This document shows, one piece after another, positions 38,286-46,724 of a stretch of DNA of 64,000 bases (position 1 is its first letter; each line of letters begins with the position of its first letter). Where the stretch lies: NCBI GenBank assembly GCA_951812615.1, contig CATOSU010000002.1:124001-188000 (forward strand). Direction: 5' to 3'. The position numbers were made by a program, and so were the translations under genes. Source of the DNA: an uncultured Paracoccaceae bacterium (GTDB lineage Bacteria; Pseudomonadota; Alphaproteobacteria; Rhodobacterales; Rhodobacteraceae). The notes beneath the pieces are model-generated. The model was not told the origin of the DNA, did not search any database, and saw only the letters and a program-made list of their open reading frames with translations.

Positions 38286-38356
38286 TCCGCCACTCGCCCA
38301 TCCGCCCCGCGCCACATCATTCGACAAATCCCCCCGGTCCACCTACCCTGCGGCGC

Positions 38357-38620
38357 ATGCGCCGTGCCGTCTTTGCCCTCTGCCTCGCTTACGTCCTGCT
38401 CTTTGGCTGGGCGTGGTATGACACCACCAACGCGTCCATGGACGCCGCGGGGCGCGGCATGGCGCTCGGCTTTCTGACCATCGGCATCGGCGCGACCGCG
38501 CTGTTTGCCGTGCCCGCCCTGATCCTCGCCGCGATGGACAAGGCGCCGAAATGGGCGCTGGGCCTCGCCCTCGCCCCGGCCGGCCTGCTGATCCTTGTTG
38601 TCATGTCCGGCGTGATCTAG
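38357..38620 (+). CDS. Small integral membrane protein
   Basis: The 87-residue protein has three hydrophobic segments: residues 3-20 (AVFALCLAYVLLFGWAWY), 36-58 (ALGFLTIGIGATALFAVPALIL) and 66-86 (ALGLALAPAGLLILVVMSGVI). I do not recognise a family and no catalytic motif is present. The coding character and the start are plausible but no strong ribosome site is seen. Confidence 0.6.
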   Translation: MRRAVFALCLAYVLLFGWAWYDTTNASMDAAGRGMALGFLTIGIGATALFAVPALILAAMDKAPKWALGLALAPAGLLILVVMSGVI

Positions 38621-38640
38621 GACGGGCTAAAAAACCCACC

Positions 38641-38961
38641 CTACCCGAACACTGCCGAGACCTCGTACATCACCGGCTCGAACCGCGAGCACAGGTCAGA
38701 GATTTCCCGGTTGCGGCGGCGCATTTCGTCCGAGCGCAGCATGGCCTGGAAATCCTCCCGCTTTTCCCATTGCGAGTAGTTGGCGATCCGGCACTGGGCG
38801 TCGTTCACGTGCAGGCCGGCGCCAATGAAACCGGGCTGTTTCGAAATGAAATCGTCATAGGCCGAATTCAGCGCGTCCAGCAGGTCGGCGCAGGTTCCGG
38901 GTGAGCATTCGAATGTGGTGATCACGGTCTGGCATTTGGTGGCGGGGTCGATATTTGGCAT
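38641..38961 (-). CDS. Antibiotic biosynthesis monooxygenase-like (ABM fold) protein
   Basis: The 106-residue protein has the ABM pattern: VITTFECSPGTCADLLDALNSAYDDFISKQPGFIGAGLHV then IANYSQWEKREDFQAMLRSDE. This dimeric alpha-beta fold occurs in small monooxygenases, haem-degrading enzymes and proteins of unknown role. No more exact function can be read. Confidence 0.75.
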   Translation of the reverse strand: MPNIDPATKCQTVITTFECSPGTCADLLDALNSAYDDFISKQPGFIGAGLHVNDAQCRIANYSQWEKREDFQAMLRSDEMRRRNREISDLCSRFEPVMYEVSAVFG

Positions 38962-39031
38962 GTGGCTGGGTCCTCCTGGCTGGGTCCAGCAAACAACACG
39001 TGCCCGCGGCGTGCAAGAACCGCTGCGGGTT

Positions 39032-39286
39032 TCAGACCCGTTTGATGACGCGGATCAGCACCAGCAGGATCACCGCGCCCACCGTGGCGTGCAGGATCGA
39101 CCGGATCAGGCCGCCATCCGTACCGAAACCGATGGCCGGCAGCAGGAACCCGGCCAGAACCGCGCCGACAACCCCGACAACGATATTGCCAAGAAGGCCA
39201 AAGCCTTCGCCCTTTACCAGCTTTCCGGCGATCCAGCCGGCAATGGCCCCCACGGCCAGCATCACGAGAATTGCGCCCGGTCCCAT
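39032..39286 (-). CDS. GlsB/YeaQ/YmgE family membrane protein
   Basis: The 84-residue protein is very hydrophobic, with three glycine-rich segments (ILVMLAVGAIAGWIAGKLVKG; LGNIVVGVVGAVLAGFLLPAIG; ILHATVGAVILLVLIRVI). This is the transglycosylase-associated family signature. Members are inner-membrane proteins often induced by stress; biochemical function is not known. Confidence 0.9.
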   Translation of the reverse strand: MGPGAILVMLAVGAIAGWIAGKLVKGEGFGLLGNIVVGVVGAVLAGFLLPAIGFGTDGGLIRSILHATVGAVILLVLIRVIKRV

Positions 39287-39422
39287 ACCGTTCCCTCCTG
39301 CGTTTCGACCGCCATAGCAGGTCCGCCAACCGGTCGTAAACGCCGGCGGCCATGTCCGGGCCCTTGATTTCCGCCGCGTCTTCTCGCAGGACCGAAGGTG
39401 TTGGTCACCCGCAGGACACCCG

Positions 39423-39923
39423 ATGCCCGATCCGTTTCACCCCGCCGATGAGGAGGCCCGCGCCATCGCGCGGCAGTTATTGGCCGGGGCCACGCATGCG
39501 GCGCTGGCGGTGAACCGTCCGGACCGCCCATCCCCTTCCGTCAGCCGCATCGCGCTGACCACAGCGGAAGACGGCGCGCCGCTGTCGCTGATTTCCACAC
39601 TGGCGCCGCATACCGCGGCGCTGGAGCGTCATCCGGACTGTGCGCTGCTGGTCGGTGAACCCGGCACGAAGGGAGATCCTCTGACCCATGCGCGCCTGAC
39701 GCTGCATTGCACAGCTCAGATCATTCCGAACGACGTGCCGGAGCGCGACGGTCTGAGGGCGCGTTATCTGGCGCTGCGCCCAAAGGCGAAGCTCTATGCC
39801 GATTTCGCGGATTTCCGCTTTGTCCGGTTCAGGATTTCGGACGCCCTGCTGAACGCGGGGTTCGGCAAGGCTTATCTGCTGGCGCCGGGGGATATTCTGA
39901 CCGACACCGGCGCAGCAATCTGA
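39423..39923 (+). CDS. Pyridoxamine 5'-phosphate oxidase-like (HugZ-type) flavoprotein
   Basis: The 166-residue protein has the split-barrel FMN pattern: ARQLLAGATHAALAV, then PSVSRIALTTAEDGAPLSLISTLAPHTAAL and CALLVGEPGTKGDPLTHARLTL. The ending FRFVRFRISDALLNAGFGKAY with AxxLxxxD resembles the HugZ haem-handling group. The substrate is unclear; the broader PNPOx-like call is safe. Confidence 0.85.
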   Translation: MPDPFHPADEEARAIARQLLAGATHAALAVNRPDRPSPSVSRIALTTAEDGAPLSLISTLAPHTAALERHPDCALLVGEPGTKGDPLTHARLTLHCTAQIIPNDVPERDGLRARYLALRPKAKLYADFADFRFVRFRISDALLNAGFGKAYLLAPGDILTDTGAAI

Positions 39924-39935
39924 CCCGGTCTGCGC

Positions 39936-40343
39936 CTAGCGCACCACGTGGACGGCACAGGGCACATGGCGAACGACGAAGCCCGCGGTCGAGCCCCACA
40001 GGATGTCACCCATCCCCGGACGGTGCGACGCCATCACCACCAGATCGACACCGTGATCAGACACGTAATCGGTAATCGTCCGCCCCGGCGATCCTTCGAG
40101 CAAGGCGACCTGACCGCCCGGCACCGCGGCGGCGGCGGCGTCCATGTTTGCCCGAGTTTCCTTGCGGTTGGCTTCCAGGATGTCTGACGGCACCTGCTGC
40201 GCGACAAAGGCCGGCAGCGTTTCAAACACGTGCACCAGCGTGATCTTTGCTCCCTCATCCGCCAGCGACTGGGCGATGCGGACAGGTGTTTCGAAATCCG
40301 TCTTGTCGCTAGCTGCGACGGGAACGAGAATATTTGAATACAT
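39936..40343 (-). CDS. Universal stress protein, single domain
   Basis: The start is chosen at 40343 (MYSNILVPVA) after AGGAGGACCTGCC; an ATG at 40367 is open but less likely. The 135-residue protein has the Usp fold with the ATP-binding signature GVDLVVMASHRPGMGDILWGSTAGFVVRHVPCAVHVV. It probably acts in stress responses, together with the redox genes beside it. Confidence 0.9.
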   Translation of the reverse strand: MYSNILVPVAASDKTDFETPVRIAQSLADEGAKITLVHVFETLPAFVAQQVPSDILEANRKETRANMDAAAAAVPGGQVALLEGSPGRTITDYVSDHGVDLVVMASHRPGMGDILWGSTAGFVVRHVPCAVHVVR

Positions 40344-40408
40344 GGCAGGTCCTCCTGACTGTTCCATCTCAGGCTAGTCCCCACGAGGCGGGCGGGCATT
40401 GATCCAGA

Positions 40409-40834
40409 TCAGCCGCGCACCCAGCCCACGATCCGGCCCGCCGGCATTGCACCGGACTGCCGTTTCGCTTCGCGCCCGCCGCGGAACACCACCATGGTCG
40501 GAATGCCGCGGATGCCGTATTTGGCCCCGGCGGCCTGATGATCCTCGGTGTTCAGCTTGACAAGACGTGCCTCGCCGCGCAGTTCGGTGGCCGCTCTGGA
40601 AAACTCCGGGGCCATTGTCCGGCAGGGCCCGCACCACGGCGCCCAGAAATCGACCACCAGCGGCACGTCGTCCGATTTCGCCGCCCGTGCCAGCGTGGCG
40701 GCATCCACTTCAACGGCTTTGTCCGTCATCAGCTTTGCGCCGCAGGTTCCGCATTTCGGACCCGATCCCAGCTTCTGCTCCGGCACCCGGTTGATCTGCC
40801 CGCAACCCAGGCATGTCAGTTTTTTGCCCGCCAT
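40409..40834 (-). CDS. trxC: Thioredoxin 2 with N-terminal zinc motif
   Basis: The start is taken at 40834 (MAGKKLTCLGCGQINRVP). The 141-residue protein has a zinc ribbon with CxxC pairs (CLGC and CGTC) in the first 35 residues, then the thioredoxin domain with active site WAPWCGPCR and the cis-proline loop GIPTM. This is the TrxC arrangement, an oxidative-stress thioredoxin of the cytoplasm. Confidence 0.94.
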   Translation of the reverse strand: MAGKKLTCLGCGQINRVPEQKLGSGPKCGTCGAKLMTDKAVEVDAATLARAAKSDDVPLVVDFWAPWCGPCRTMAPEFSRAATELRGEARLVKLNTEDHQAAGAKYGIRGIPTMVVFRGGREAKRQSGAMPAGRIVGWVRG

Positions 40835-40956
40835 CTCTTGCTCCGTAAAAAACATTCGAAAAATCACATATGTTTGAGGCGGCGTTCATTCAACTCCCCT
40901 TGCCAGCCGGTGGTGTTTCAGCGCCTACTTGGACATCACGCAAAAGGAGTTGCCCG

Positions 40957-41265
40957 ATGTCCCTCCTCGTTCAATACACGCTCAAATCCGCCGATGATCA
41001 TGCCGCTCAGGTGCAGGCCATGGAAACGCTGGTGGCATCTCTGGGGGACGAAGGCGCGCCCGGAACCGGTGGTATGCAGTATTCCTGCTTTGCCACCGAC
41101 GATCCGACCCGGTTTGTCGGACTGTTCGAATTCGACGACGATGCCGGGCGTCAGGCCTTTCTGGACAGCGCCGCCTTTGCCGCATATCGCGAAACCGTGG
41201 GACCGACCTTTGCCAATCCGCCGGAGACCACAACCATCACCGCGATTGCATCCACCAGAGCATAA
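40957..41265 (+). CDS. Small ABM-like dimeric alpha/beta-barrel protein
   Basis: Start 40957 follows AAAAGGAGTTGCCCG. The 102-residue protein reads LLVQYTLKSADDHAAQVQAMETLV...CFATDDPTRFVGLFEFDDDAGRQAFLDSAAFAAYRETV, the ABM-type pattern with an F/E...FxxxxxFxxY helix. A specific activity cannot be assigned. Confidence 0.65.
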   Translation: MSLLVQYTLKSADDHAAQVQAMETLVASLGDEGAPGTGGMQYSCFATDDPTRFVGLFEFDDDAGRQAFLDSAAFAAYRETVGPTFANPPETTTITAIASTRA

Positions 41266-41356
41266 CGCGACGCGGGTTCCCGATGGTTCGCCGAAAGCCG
41301 ACTCAACAATCCGGACCATCCATTCTACAGTCCCCGAAAGGAACGAGGGGACGCAG

Positions 41357-41734
41357 ATGCTTACAGCAATGGATCACGTCAATATCAGAACCGCCGGGCT
41401 GGAGGCCATGGTGGCGTGGTACGGCGAAATCCTCGGGATGCCGACCGGACCGCGCCCCGACTTTCCCTTTCCCGGCGCGTGGCTCTATGTCGGCGATCAG
41501 GCCTATGTTCATCTGATCGGGGTCGACAGCCCGCCGCAGGCCGGCGGCGACGTCACGCTGGAGCATTTTGCCTTTCGGGCCACGGGGATGCAGGGATTCG
41601 TGGACAAGCTCAAAAAGGCAGGGGTTGACCACAGCATAGATCTGGTGCCCGGTTTTCCGGTGGTTCAGGTCAACCTGCATGATCCGGACGGCAATCACAT
41701 TCACATCGATTTCGACATCGCGGAAATGCCCTAG
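41357..41734 (+). CDS. VOC (glyoxalase/bleomycin resistance) family protein
   Basis: Start 41357 comes after GAACGAGGGGACGCAG; longer frames upstream run through other genes. The 125-residue protein has metal-ligand patterns of the vicinal oxygen chelate fold: MDHVNIRT (His), LEHFAFRA (His) and DPDGNHIHIDF (Glu/Asp region). One VOC module of this size works as a dimer. The substrate is unknown. Confidence 0.88.
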   Translation: MLTAMDHVNIRTAGLEAMVAWYGEILGMPTGPRPDFPFPGAWLYVGDQAYVHLIGVDSPPQAGGDVTLEHFAFRATGMQGFVDKLKKAGVDHSIDLVPGFPVVQVNLHDPDGNHIHIDFDIAEMP

Positions 41735-41758
41735 GGTCGCGCCGCAACCGCTTGGGAC

Positions 41759-42418
41759 CTAGAACCGCTGCCAAAGCCCGATGGTCAGTCCCATGGAATG
41801 CGTGCCGCCGCCTTCCCGGTACTGGAGGCCGGCAATCCACCGCCGCCGGCCCCGTGGGCCGAAAATCAACGCCGGCGTCACGGTCCAGCCGAACCCGTAG
41901 CCGTCAGTATGGAAGGTTTCCAGCTGCAACATCGGCTGGACCGGGCCGTCAACGGGCAACCCGGCTACCGCGTCCAGCTTGTAGACCGGAGCCTGCAATC
42001 CGGCGCGGTGTTCTGCAGCGGCTTGCAGCCCGAACCACCCTGCATCGTCCCGACCCAGCGGACGACCATAGAGCAGGGCAATCTTGCCCATCGCGCCGGA
42101 TGCGGATCCGGCTTCGTGCGCGCCCAGACCCGCCTGTACCGCCAATCGCCCGCCGTGCGGCCCCTGAAACAGCGGTGCGCGAAGGAACACCACCGCATGC
42201 CCGCTCCTGTACCCGCGCCGATTGACGTCCAACCCAACCGTCAGCCGCGGCTGCAACCCGTAGTCCGCATAGAGGCTCATTTCATCGGTTCCGGTGCCGC
42301 CCCGTAGTGTGGCCGACGCGGCGGCAAAACCTTCGCCGGCCTCCCGCAGCCACGCCCCGGCCCGCACGGACGGTGCCGCACAACAGGAAAACAGCAATAA
42401 CCAGACAGCGAACCGCAT
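41759..42418 (-). CDS. Secreted protein, probable outer-membrane beta-barrel
   Basis: The 219-residue protein starts with a signal peptide (MRFAVWLLLFSCCAAPSVRAG). The rest alternates polar and hydrophobic residues in short strands (MSLYADYGLQPRLTVGLDVN; AVVFLRAPLFQ; GKIALLYGRPLG) and ends GLTIGLWQRF with a terminal Phe, as in outer-membrane barrels. I do not recognise a named family. Confidence 0.65.
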   Translation of the reverse strand: MRFAVWLLLFSCCAAPSVRAGAWLREAGEGFAAASATLRGGTGTDEMSLYADYGLQPRLTVGLDVNRRGYRSGHAVVFLRAPLFQGPHGGRLAVQAGLGAHEAGSASGAMGKIALLYGRPLGRDDAGWFGLQAAAEHRAGLQAPVYKLDAVAGLPVDGPVQPMLQLETFHTDGYGFGWTVTPALIFGPRGRRRWIAGLQYREGGGTHSMGLTIGLWQRF

Positions 42419-42569
42419 CTGCCACCCCTCTCGGCGACAGCTTGGGCAAAGTTGGTTAACCGACGGTTACCGCAGCGCACATCCCACCGCCGTTGCGTCA
42501 TCTGAGCGCCGGTTTGTTGACCTGCATGACCGCAACGATTTTACTCATCCCGGTCAGGAGGGGGACATT

Positions 42570-43421
42570 ATGATTACCGGAAAATGCCTGTGCGGCAGCG
42601 TCACGTGGGCGGCAGGCGGTCCGTTCACGCCGCTCAGCCATTGTCATTGCTCAATGTGCCGAAAGGCGCATGGCGCGCCGTTTGCGACGTTCACGTCCTG
42701 CGCGGCGGAGGATTTCGAATGGACGTCGGACCAGAGCACCGTCCGGCAATACTGGTCATCCGCCGATTTTGTCCGTGCCTTTTGCGGCACCTGCGGGTCG
42801 GCGGTTCCGCAGGCCCGCGGGGACGGGCGTATCCGGCTGCCGGTCGGCTGCACGGCCCAACCTTCCGGGCTGGGAGGCGGGCGGCACATCTTTTCGGGCT
42901 CGCGCGCATCCTGGCACAGCATGGGCGGCCCAACGCAGCAATATGACGCCTACCCGCCGGGGATGGAGGGCCGGCCCCCCGTCGCGCAGAACGACCCGGC
43001 TCCGGGCGACCCTCCCGAGGACGTTTTGCGCGGAAGTTGCCTGTGCGGGACCGTGCGGTTCGAGGTGCTGGAACCGTTCAGCGTCGTTCACAACTGCCAC
43101 TGTTCGCGCTGCCGCAGGGCCCGGTCCGCCGCCCATGCCACGAACGGGTTTGTCAGCTTTGACGCACTGCGGTTCACCGCCGGGGCCGATAATGTGACCA
43201 CCTATATGCTGCCCGGCACCGGCTTCGGACAGGCGTTTTGTGACACTTGCGGTTCGGGCCTGCCGCGCAAGAATGCGCAACGCGGGATCGCCAATGTTCC
43301 ACTGGCCGCGCTGGATGACGATCCGCAGCACCGGCCCGACGACCATATTTTTGTCGGGTCGATGGCCGACTGGTACAGTATTTCCGACGATATCGTGCAA
43401 TTCGAAGAAGGCCCCGGCTGA
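42570..43421 (+). CDS. Protein with two tandem GFA (Mss4-like, CENP-V/GFA) domains
   Basis: The start is the ATG at 42570 after CAGGAGGGGGACATT. The 283-residue protein contains two complete GFA zinc domains. The first has CLCGSV, HCHCSMCRKAHG and FCGTCGSA in residues 5-75 or so. The second has CLCGTVRF, NCHCSRCRRARS and FCDTCGSG in residues 155-235. Most GFA proteins have a single domain of about 130 residues, so this is an in-frame duplication. The family is named for a proposed glutathione-formaldehyde role that is not firmly proven. Confidence 0.9.
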   Translation: MITGKCLCGSVTWAAGGPFTPLSHCHCSMCRKAHGAPFATFTSCAAEDFEWTSDQSTVRQYWSSADFVRAFCGTCGSAVPQARGDGRIRLPVGCTAQPSGLGGGRHIFSGSRASWHSMGGPTQQYDAYPPGMEGRPPVAQNDPAPGDPPEDVLRGSCLCGTVRFEVLEPFSVVHNCHCSRCRRARSAAHATNGFVSFDALRFTAGADNVTTYMLPGTGFGQAFCDTCGSGLPRKNAQRGIANVPLAALDDDPQHRPDDHIFVGSMADWYSISDDIVQFEEGPG

Positions 43422-43449
43422 GCCTCTGCCGCTCTGAAAGGACGTTACC

Positions 43450-45120
43450 ATGCCCCCCAGAACCCCGATGGACCGCCTGCCGACCCATGATGTGCTGAAC
43501 ATGCCGCCCTATATCGGTGATCAGGACCTGTGGGCCGACGACCGGGCGCTGCGCGACTGGACCGGGCGGATGCGCGGCGACAGCGCGGTGCCGCACCTGT
43601 CCGGGGCCGGCGCCCGGGCCGGGCGCGAAACGGTGTTCGCTCGGGCCGATCAGGCCAACGCAAACCCGCCCGAGGCCAAACCGTTCGATCGTTACGGCAT
43701 GCGCGTGAACCAGGTAGAGTTCCACCCGGCCTATCACGAATTGATGGCACAGGCGGTGTCGGACATGCACCACAACTATGCCTGGCATCACGAAGGCGAC
43801 AACGGGCATCTGGGTCAGGCGGCGCTGACCTATATGTTCGCGCAGGCGGAAGGCGGCGTGCTGTGCCCGATGTCGATGACCTACTCGGCCGTGCCGGCCC
43901 TGCGGACCGCGCCCGAGATTGCCGCGGAATGGATGCCGCGCATCCTGTCCCGCGACTACGACCCGCGCGACATCCCCGCGTCCGAGAAAACCGGGGCCAC
44001 GCTGGGCATGTTCATGACAGAAAAACAGGGCGGGTCGGATGTGCGCGCCAACACCACCTTTGCGGTGCGGGGCGACGGCGGCTGGCTGCTGACGGGGCAC
44101 AAGTTTTTCTGCTCGGCACCGATGTCAGACGCATTCCTGGTGCTGGCCAATACCGAGGGCATGGGGCTGAGCTGTTTTCTGGTCCCGCGCTGGCGGCCGG
44201 ACGGGACGCGCAACGCCCTGTTCCTGCAGCGGTTGAAGGACAAGCTGGGCAACCGCTCCAACGCGTCATCCGAGATGGAGTTTCAAAACACCTGGGGGCA
44301 GATGGTCGGCGATGAGGGGCGCGGGGTCCGCACGATCATCGACATGGTGATCGGCAACCGGATCTTCTGTGCCATGTCGTCAGCCGGCATGATGCGGCAG
44401 GCGCTGGTGCAGGCGCTGCACCACACCACGCATCGCAGCGCGTTTCAGAAACGCCTGATCCGGCAGCCGCTGATGCAGAACGTGCTGGCCGACATGGCGG
44501 TCGAGACCGAGGCCTGCCTTGCGCTGGGTCTGCGGGTGGCGCACGCGATGGACAATGCAGACGACCCGGCCGAGGACGCGCTGGCACGGATCGGCACGGC
44601 GGTTGCCAAGTACTGGAACTGCAAGCGCTGTCCCTCGCTGGTGGTCGAGGCGCTCGAATGTCATGGCGGTCCCGGCTATGTCGAGGAAAGCCTGATGCCG
44701 CGGCTATATCGCGAGGCGCCGGTGAACTCGATCTGGGAAGGTTCGGGCAACATCATGGGGCTGGATGTGTTGCGTGCCATGTCGCGCGAGCCGGAAAGCA
44801 TCGCCGCGGTTCTGGACGAAGTGGAAAAGGCGCGCGGCAACGATCCGCGGCTGGACCGGGCCATTGACGCACTGCGCGACGAACTGGCCGATGCCGACGG
44901 GCTCGAAGGCCGGATGCGCATTGTCACCGAGCTGATCGCGCTGACGCTGCAGGGGGCGCTGTTGACCCATGGCGCCCCGCCCGATGTGGCCGAAGCATTC
45001 TGCGCCTCGCGTCTGGGGCCGGTCTATCGCGGATCATTCGGAACGCTGCCCAAAGGGTGCGATCCGGACGCAATCATCGACCGGGCGCTGCCGCGCAACC
45101 GGGCACAGACCGGGACGTAA
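43450..45120 (+). CDS. aidB: AidB-like acyl-CoA dehydrogenase
   Basis: The 556-residue protein begins with the AidB N-terminal region (THDVLNMPPYIGDQDLW; EFHPAYHELMA). The flavoprotein core shows MTEKQGGSDVRAN, WLLTGHKFFCSAPMSDAFLVLA and ALECHGGPGYVEESLMPRLYREAPVNSIWEGSGN. In E. coli AidB is an FAD protein of the adaptive response to alkylating agents. The length and N-terminal domain set it apart from fatty-acid acyl-CoA dehydrogenases. A GAAAGGACG site precedes the ATG, 28 nt after the GFA gene. Confidence 0.92.
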   Translation: MPPRTPMDRLPTHDVLNMPPYIGDQDLWADDRALRDWTGRMRGDSAVPHLSGAGARAGRETVFARADQANANPPEAKPFDRYGMRVNQVEFHPAYHELMAQAVSDMHHNYAWHHEGDNGHLGQAALTYMFAQAEGGVLCPMSMTYSAVPALRTAPEIAAEWMPRILSRDYDPRDIPASEKTGATLGMFMTEKQGGSDVRANTTFAVRGDGGWLLTGHKFFCSAPMSDAFLVLANTEGMGLSCFLVPRWRPDGTRNALFLQRLKDKLGNRSNASSEMEFQNTWGQMVGDEGRGVRTIIDMVIGNRIFCAMSSAGMMRQALVQALHHTTHRSAFQKRLIRQPLMQNVLADMAVETEACLALGLRVAHAMDNADDPAEDALARIGTAVAKYWNCKRCPSLVVEALECHGGPGYVEESLMPRLYREAPVNSIWEGSGNIMGLDVLRAMSREPESIAAVLDEVEKARGNDPRLDRAIDALRDELADADGLEGRMRIVTELIALTLQGALLTHGAPPDVAEAFCASRLGPVYRGSFGTLPKGCDPDAIIDRALPRNRAQTGT

Positions 45121-45332
45121 CCGGATTGTTCTGCCTGATCTCCACTGAAACCGTCCCCGGAAAAGCAAAGTGATGCGCGGCAGCCCAGAGGGCCACGCAA
45201 GCGCGCACGGGTTACCTTCAACCGACCAAGGGTGTGGTTTCTCCGCGTTCACGCATCCCGCCCTGGTGTTCGTCACCTGACACAAGGCACCCAACTGGCG
45301 CAGGGTATCGGACGCCGGTCAATCATCCCTGA

Positions 45333-46196
45333 GTGAAACTGTCGAATGTCGGCCCGAAGTCCTCTTGTTCAATGGCGGTATTCGTCTCCACGGGAGAACA
45401 TGCCTCTCGTTGGCTCAACCATTTGCCAATATGCGTCACATTGAACCGGCAAAGTATCGCCGCGGAGCTTGCTGGCCTCTTTTCAACTCCGATCAGATCG
45501 CCGACAAACATTCCCGAATGTTTGAATCGACACGGAAGCCTCTTGCAAAACCACGCTCGCAATACGAACCCGATTTGGTCGCGTCTGTCCGGCACCACCC
45601 GAACGACGGTTGTTTTGGGACTTTTCTGTCTTGTCTCTGCCTGCTCCCAAAAGAGCCTGACCTATGCCGATCTCTATCCGGAACGTCAGTCAATGGCGCT
45701 GGCCGAGGTCGCACAAAGACAGAGCGCGGGGCAAAGAGTGTGGTGCGTGCCTTACGCCCGAACCCTCAGCGGCCTCGAAATTCGCGGCGATGCAAAAGAC
45801 TGGTGGGGCAAGGCGCACAACATCTATGAGCGGGGCAATGAACCGGTGGTCGGCGCGGTGATGTCGTTTCGGGCGACCGGCGGAATGCCACGGGGTCATG
45901 TGGCGGTCGTGTCCGAAATTGTTTCCGACCGGGAACTCGTCCTGAACCACGCCAACTGGAACCGCAACGAAGTGTCGTTAAAGATGGGCGTCAAGGATGT
46001 GTCCAAACATAATGACTGGACGCTGGTTCGGGTGGAAAGCCAGCCGGGCCAATATGGCAATTTCTACCCGGTGAACGGGTTTATCTATTCAAATGACGAT
46101 GGCAGCAAAAACCGGATCTCCTTCGCATCGGCGGTGAACCAGCGGAATGCGCCACGTGCGATAACCGCTTCGGTCTCGCAAAGCCAAGACGATTGA
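45333..46196 (+). CDS. CHAP-domain lipoprotein (putative amidase/peptidase)
   Basis: The open frame begins at 45333, but the first 70 residues are not protein-like. A TTG at 45543 would give a lipoprotein signal: TTRTTVVLGLFCLVSAC with the lipobox Cys near residue 104 of the long frame. The CHAP domain follows, with Cys in RVWCVPYARTLSG, His in GHVAVVSEIV and Asn in LNHANWN. CHAP enzymes cut peptidoglycan cross-links or glutathionyl-spermidine-like amides, so a cell-wall role at the membrane is likely. No known toxin or phage gene is near. Confidence 0.8.
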   Translation: MKLSNVGPKSSCSMAVFVSTGEHASRWLNHLPICVTLNRQSIAAELAGLFSTPIRSPTNIPECLNRHGSLLQNHARNTNPIWSRLSGTTRTTVVLGLFCLVSACSQKSLTYADLYPERQSMALAEVAQRQSAGQRVWCVPYARTLSGLEIRGDAKDWWGKAHNIYERGNEPVVGAVMSFRATGGMPRGHVAVVSEIVSDRELVLNHANWNRNEVSLKMGVKDVSKHNDWTLVRVESQPGQYGNFYPVNGFIYSNDDGSKNRISFASAVNQRNAPRAITASVSQSQDD

Positions 46197-46282
46197 CATC
46201 TGCGCAGGTGAGTCGGACGACAGCGGCGACCATCCTCTGGCGCTGCCATGCAGCCGGCAACGGCTTTATCAGGTGGCGGGCG

Positions 46283-46678
46283 CTAGCCGCTGGACGATCT
46301 TTCGGTGCATCCGCCCTGCGCCTGCGCCGCCGACAGGCGGTTTCCGACGATCGTCACGCTGTTGGTGTAGGTGGAAACGTTCTCGGCGCCGGGCGGCGGG
46401 CTGAACCCGAACCGGACCGCAATGGCCCCCGGCTTTGCCGTGCTGCGACCGGGCCCGCGCAGGACGTAAATCCGCTGGGTCGCGGGCCGGCCGGCACGGA
46501 TGCGGGTATAGATCGACGCCCCGCACCAGTAGATCGCGTTTTCCGAGAACTCGGCAACCACTTCGAAGCTCGTGTCCGACAGCGCGAAGGCCTCGAACCT
46601 GCTTTCGTTACCTGCCAACACCGGACCCGTGAAACCGGCCATGGACACTGCGATTGCAAACAATCTGAACCTGAGCAT
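46283..46678 (-). CDS. Small secreted protein of unknown function
   Basis: The 131-residue protein has a signal peptide (MLRFRLFAIAVSMAGFTGPVLAG) and a short domain with two cysteines (IYWCGASIYTRI; AQAQGGCTE) that may form a disulfide. The line GRPATQRIYVLRGPGRSTAKPGAIAVRFGF looks strand-rich. I do not recognise the family. Confidence 0.65.
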   Translation of the reverse strand: MLRFRLFAIAVSMAGFTGPVLAGNESRFEAFALSDTSFEVVAEFSENAIYWCGASIYTRIRAGRPATQRIYVLRGPGRSTAKPGAIAVRFGFSPPPGAENVSTYTNSVTIVGNRLSAAQAQGGCTERSSSG

Positions 46679-46724
46679 TGCCGCGCACCTCCTGATCAGG
46701 ATACGCGTCGTGCGTCCCGTCGGA

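Noticed and set aside
37800-38342. 180-codon - strand frame upstream of the RAYT gene
   Set aside because: It runs through a REP palindrome and has no recognisable domain; only a short piece looks coding.
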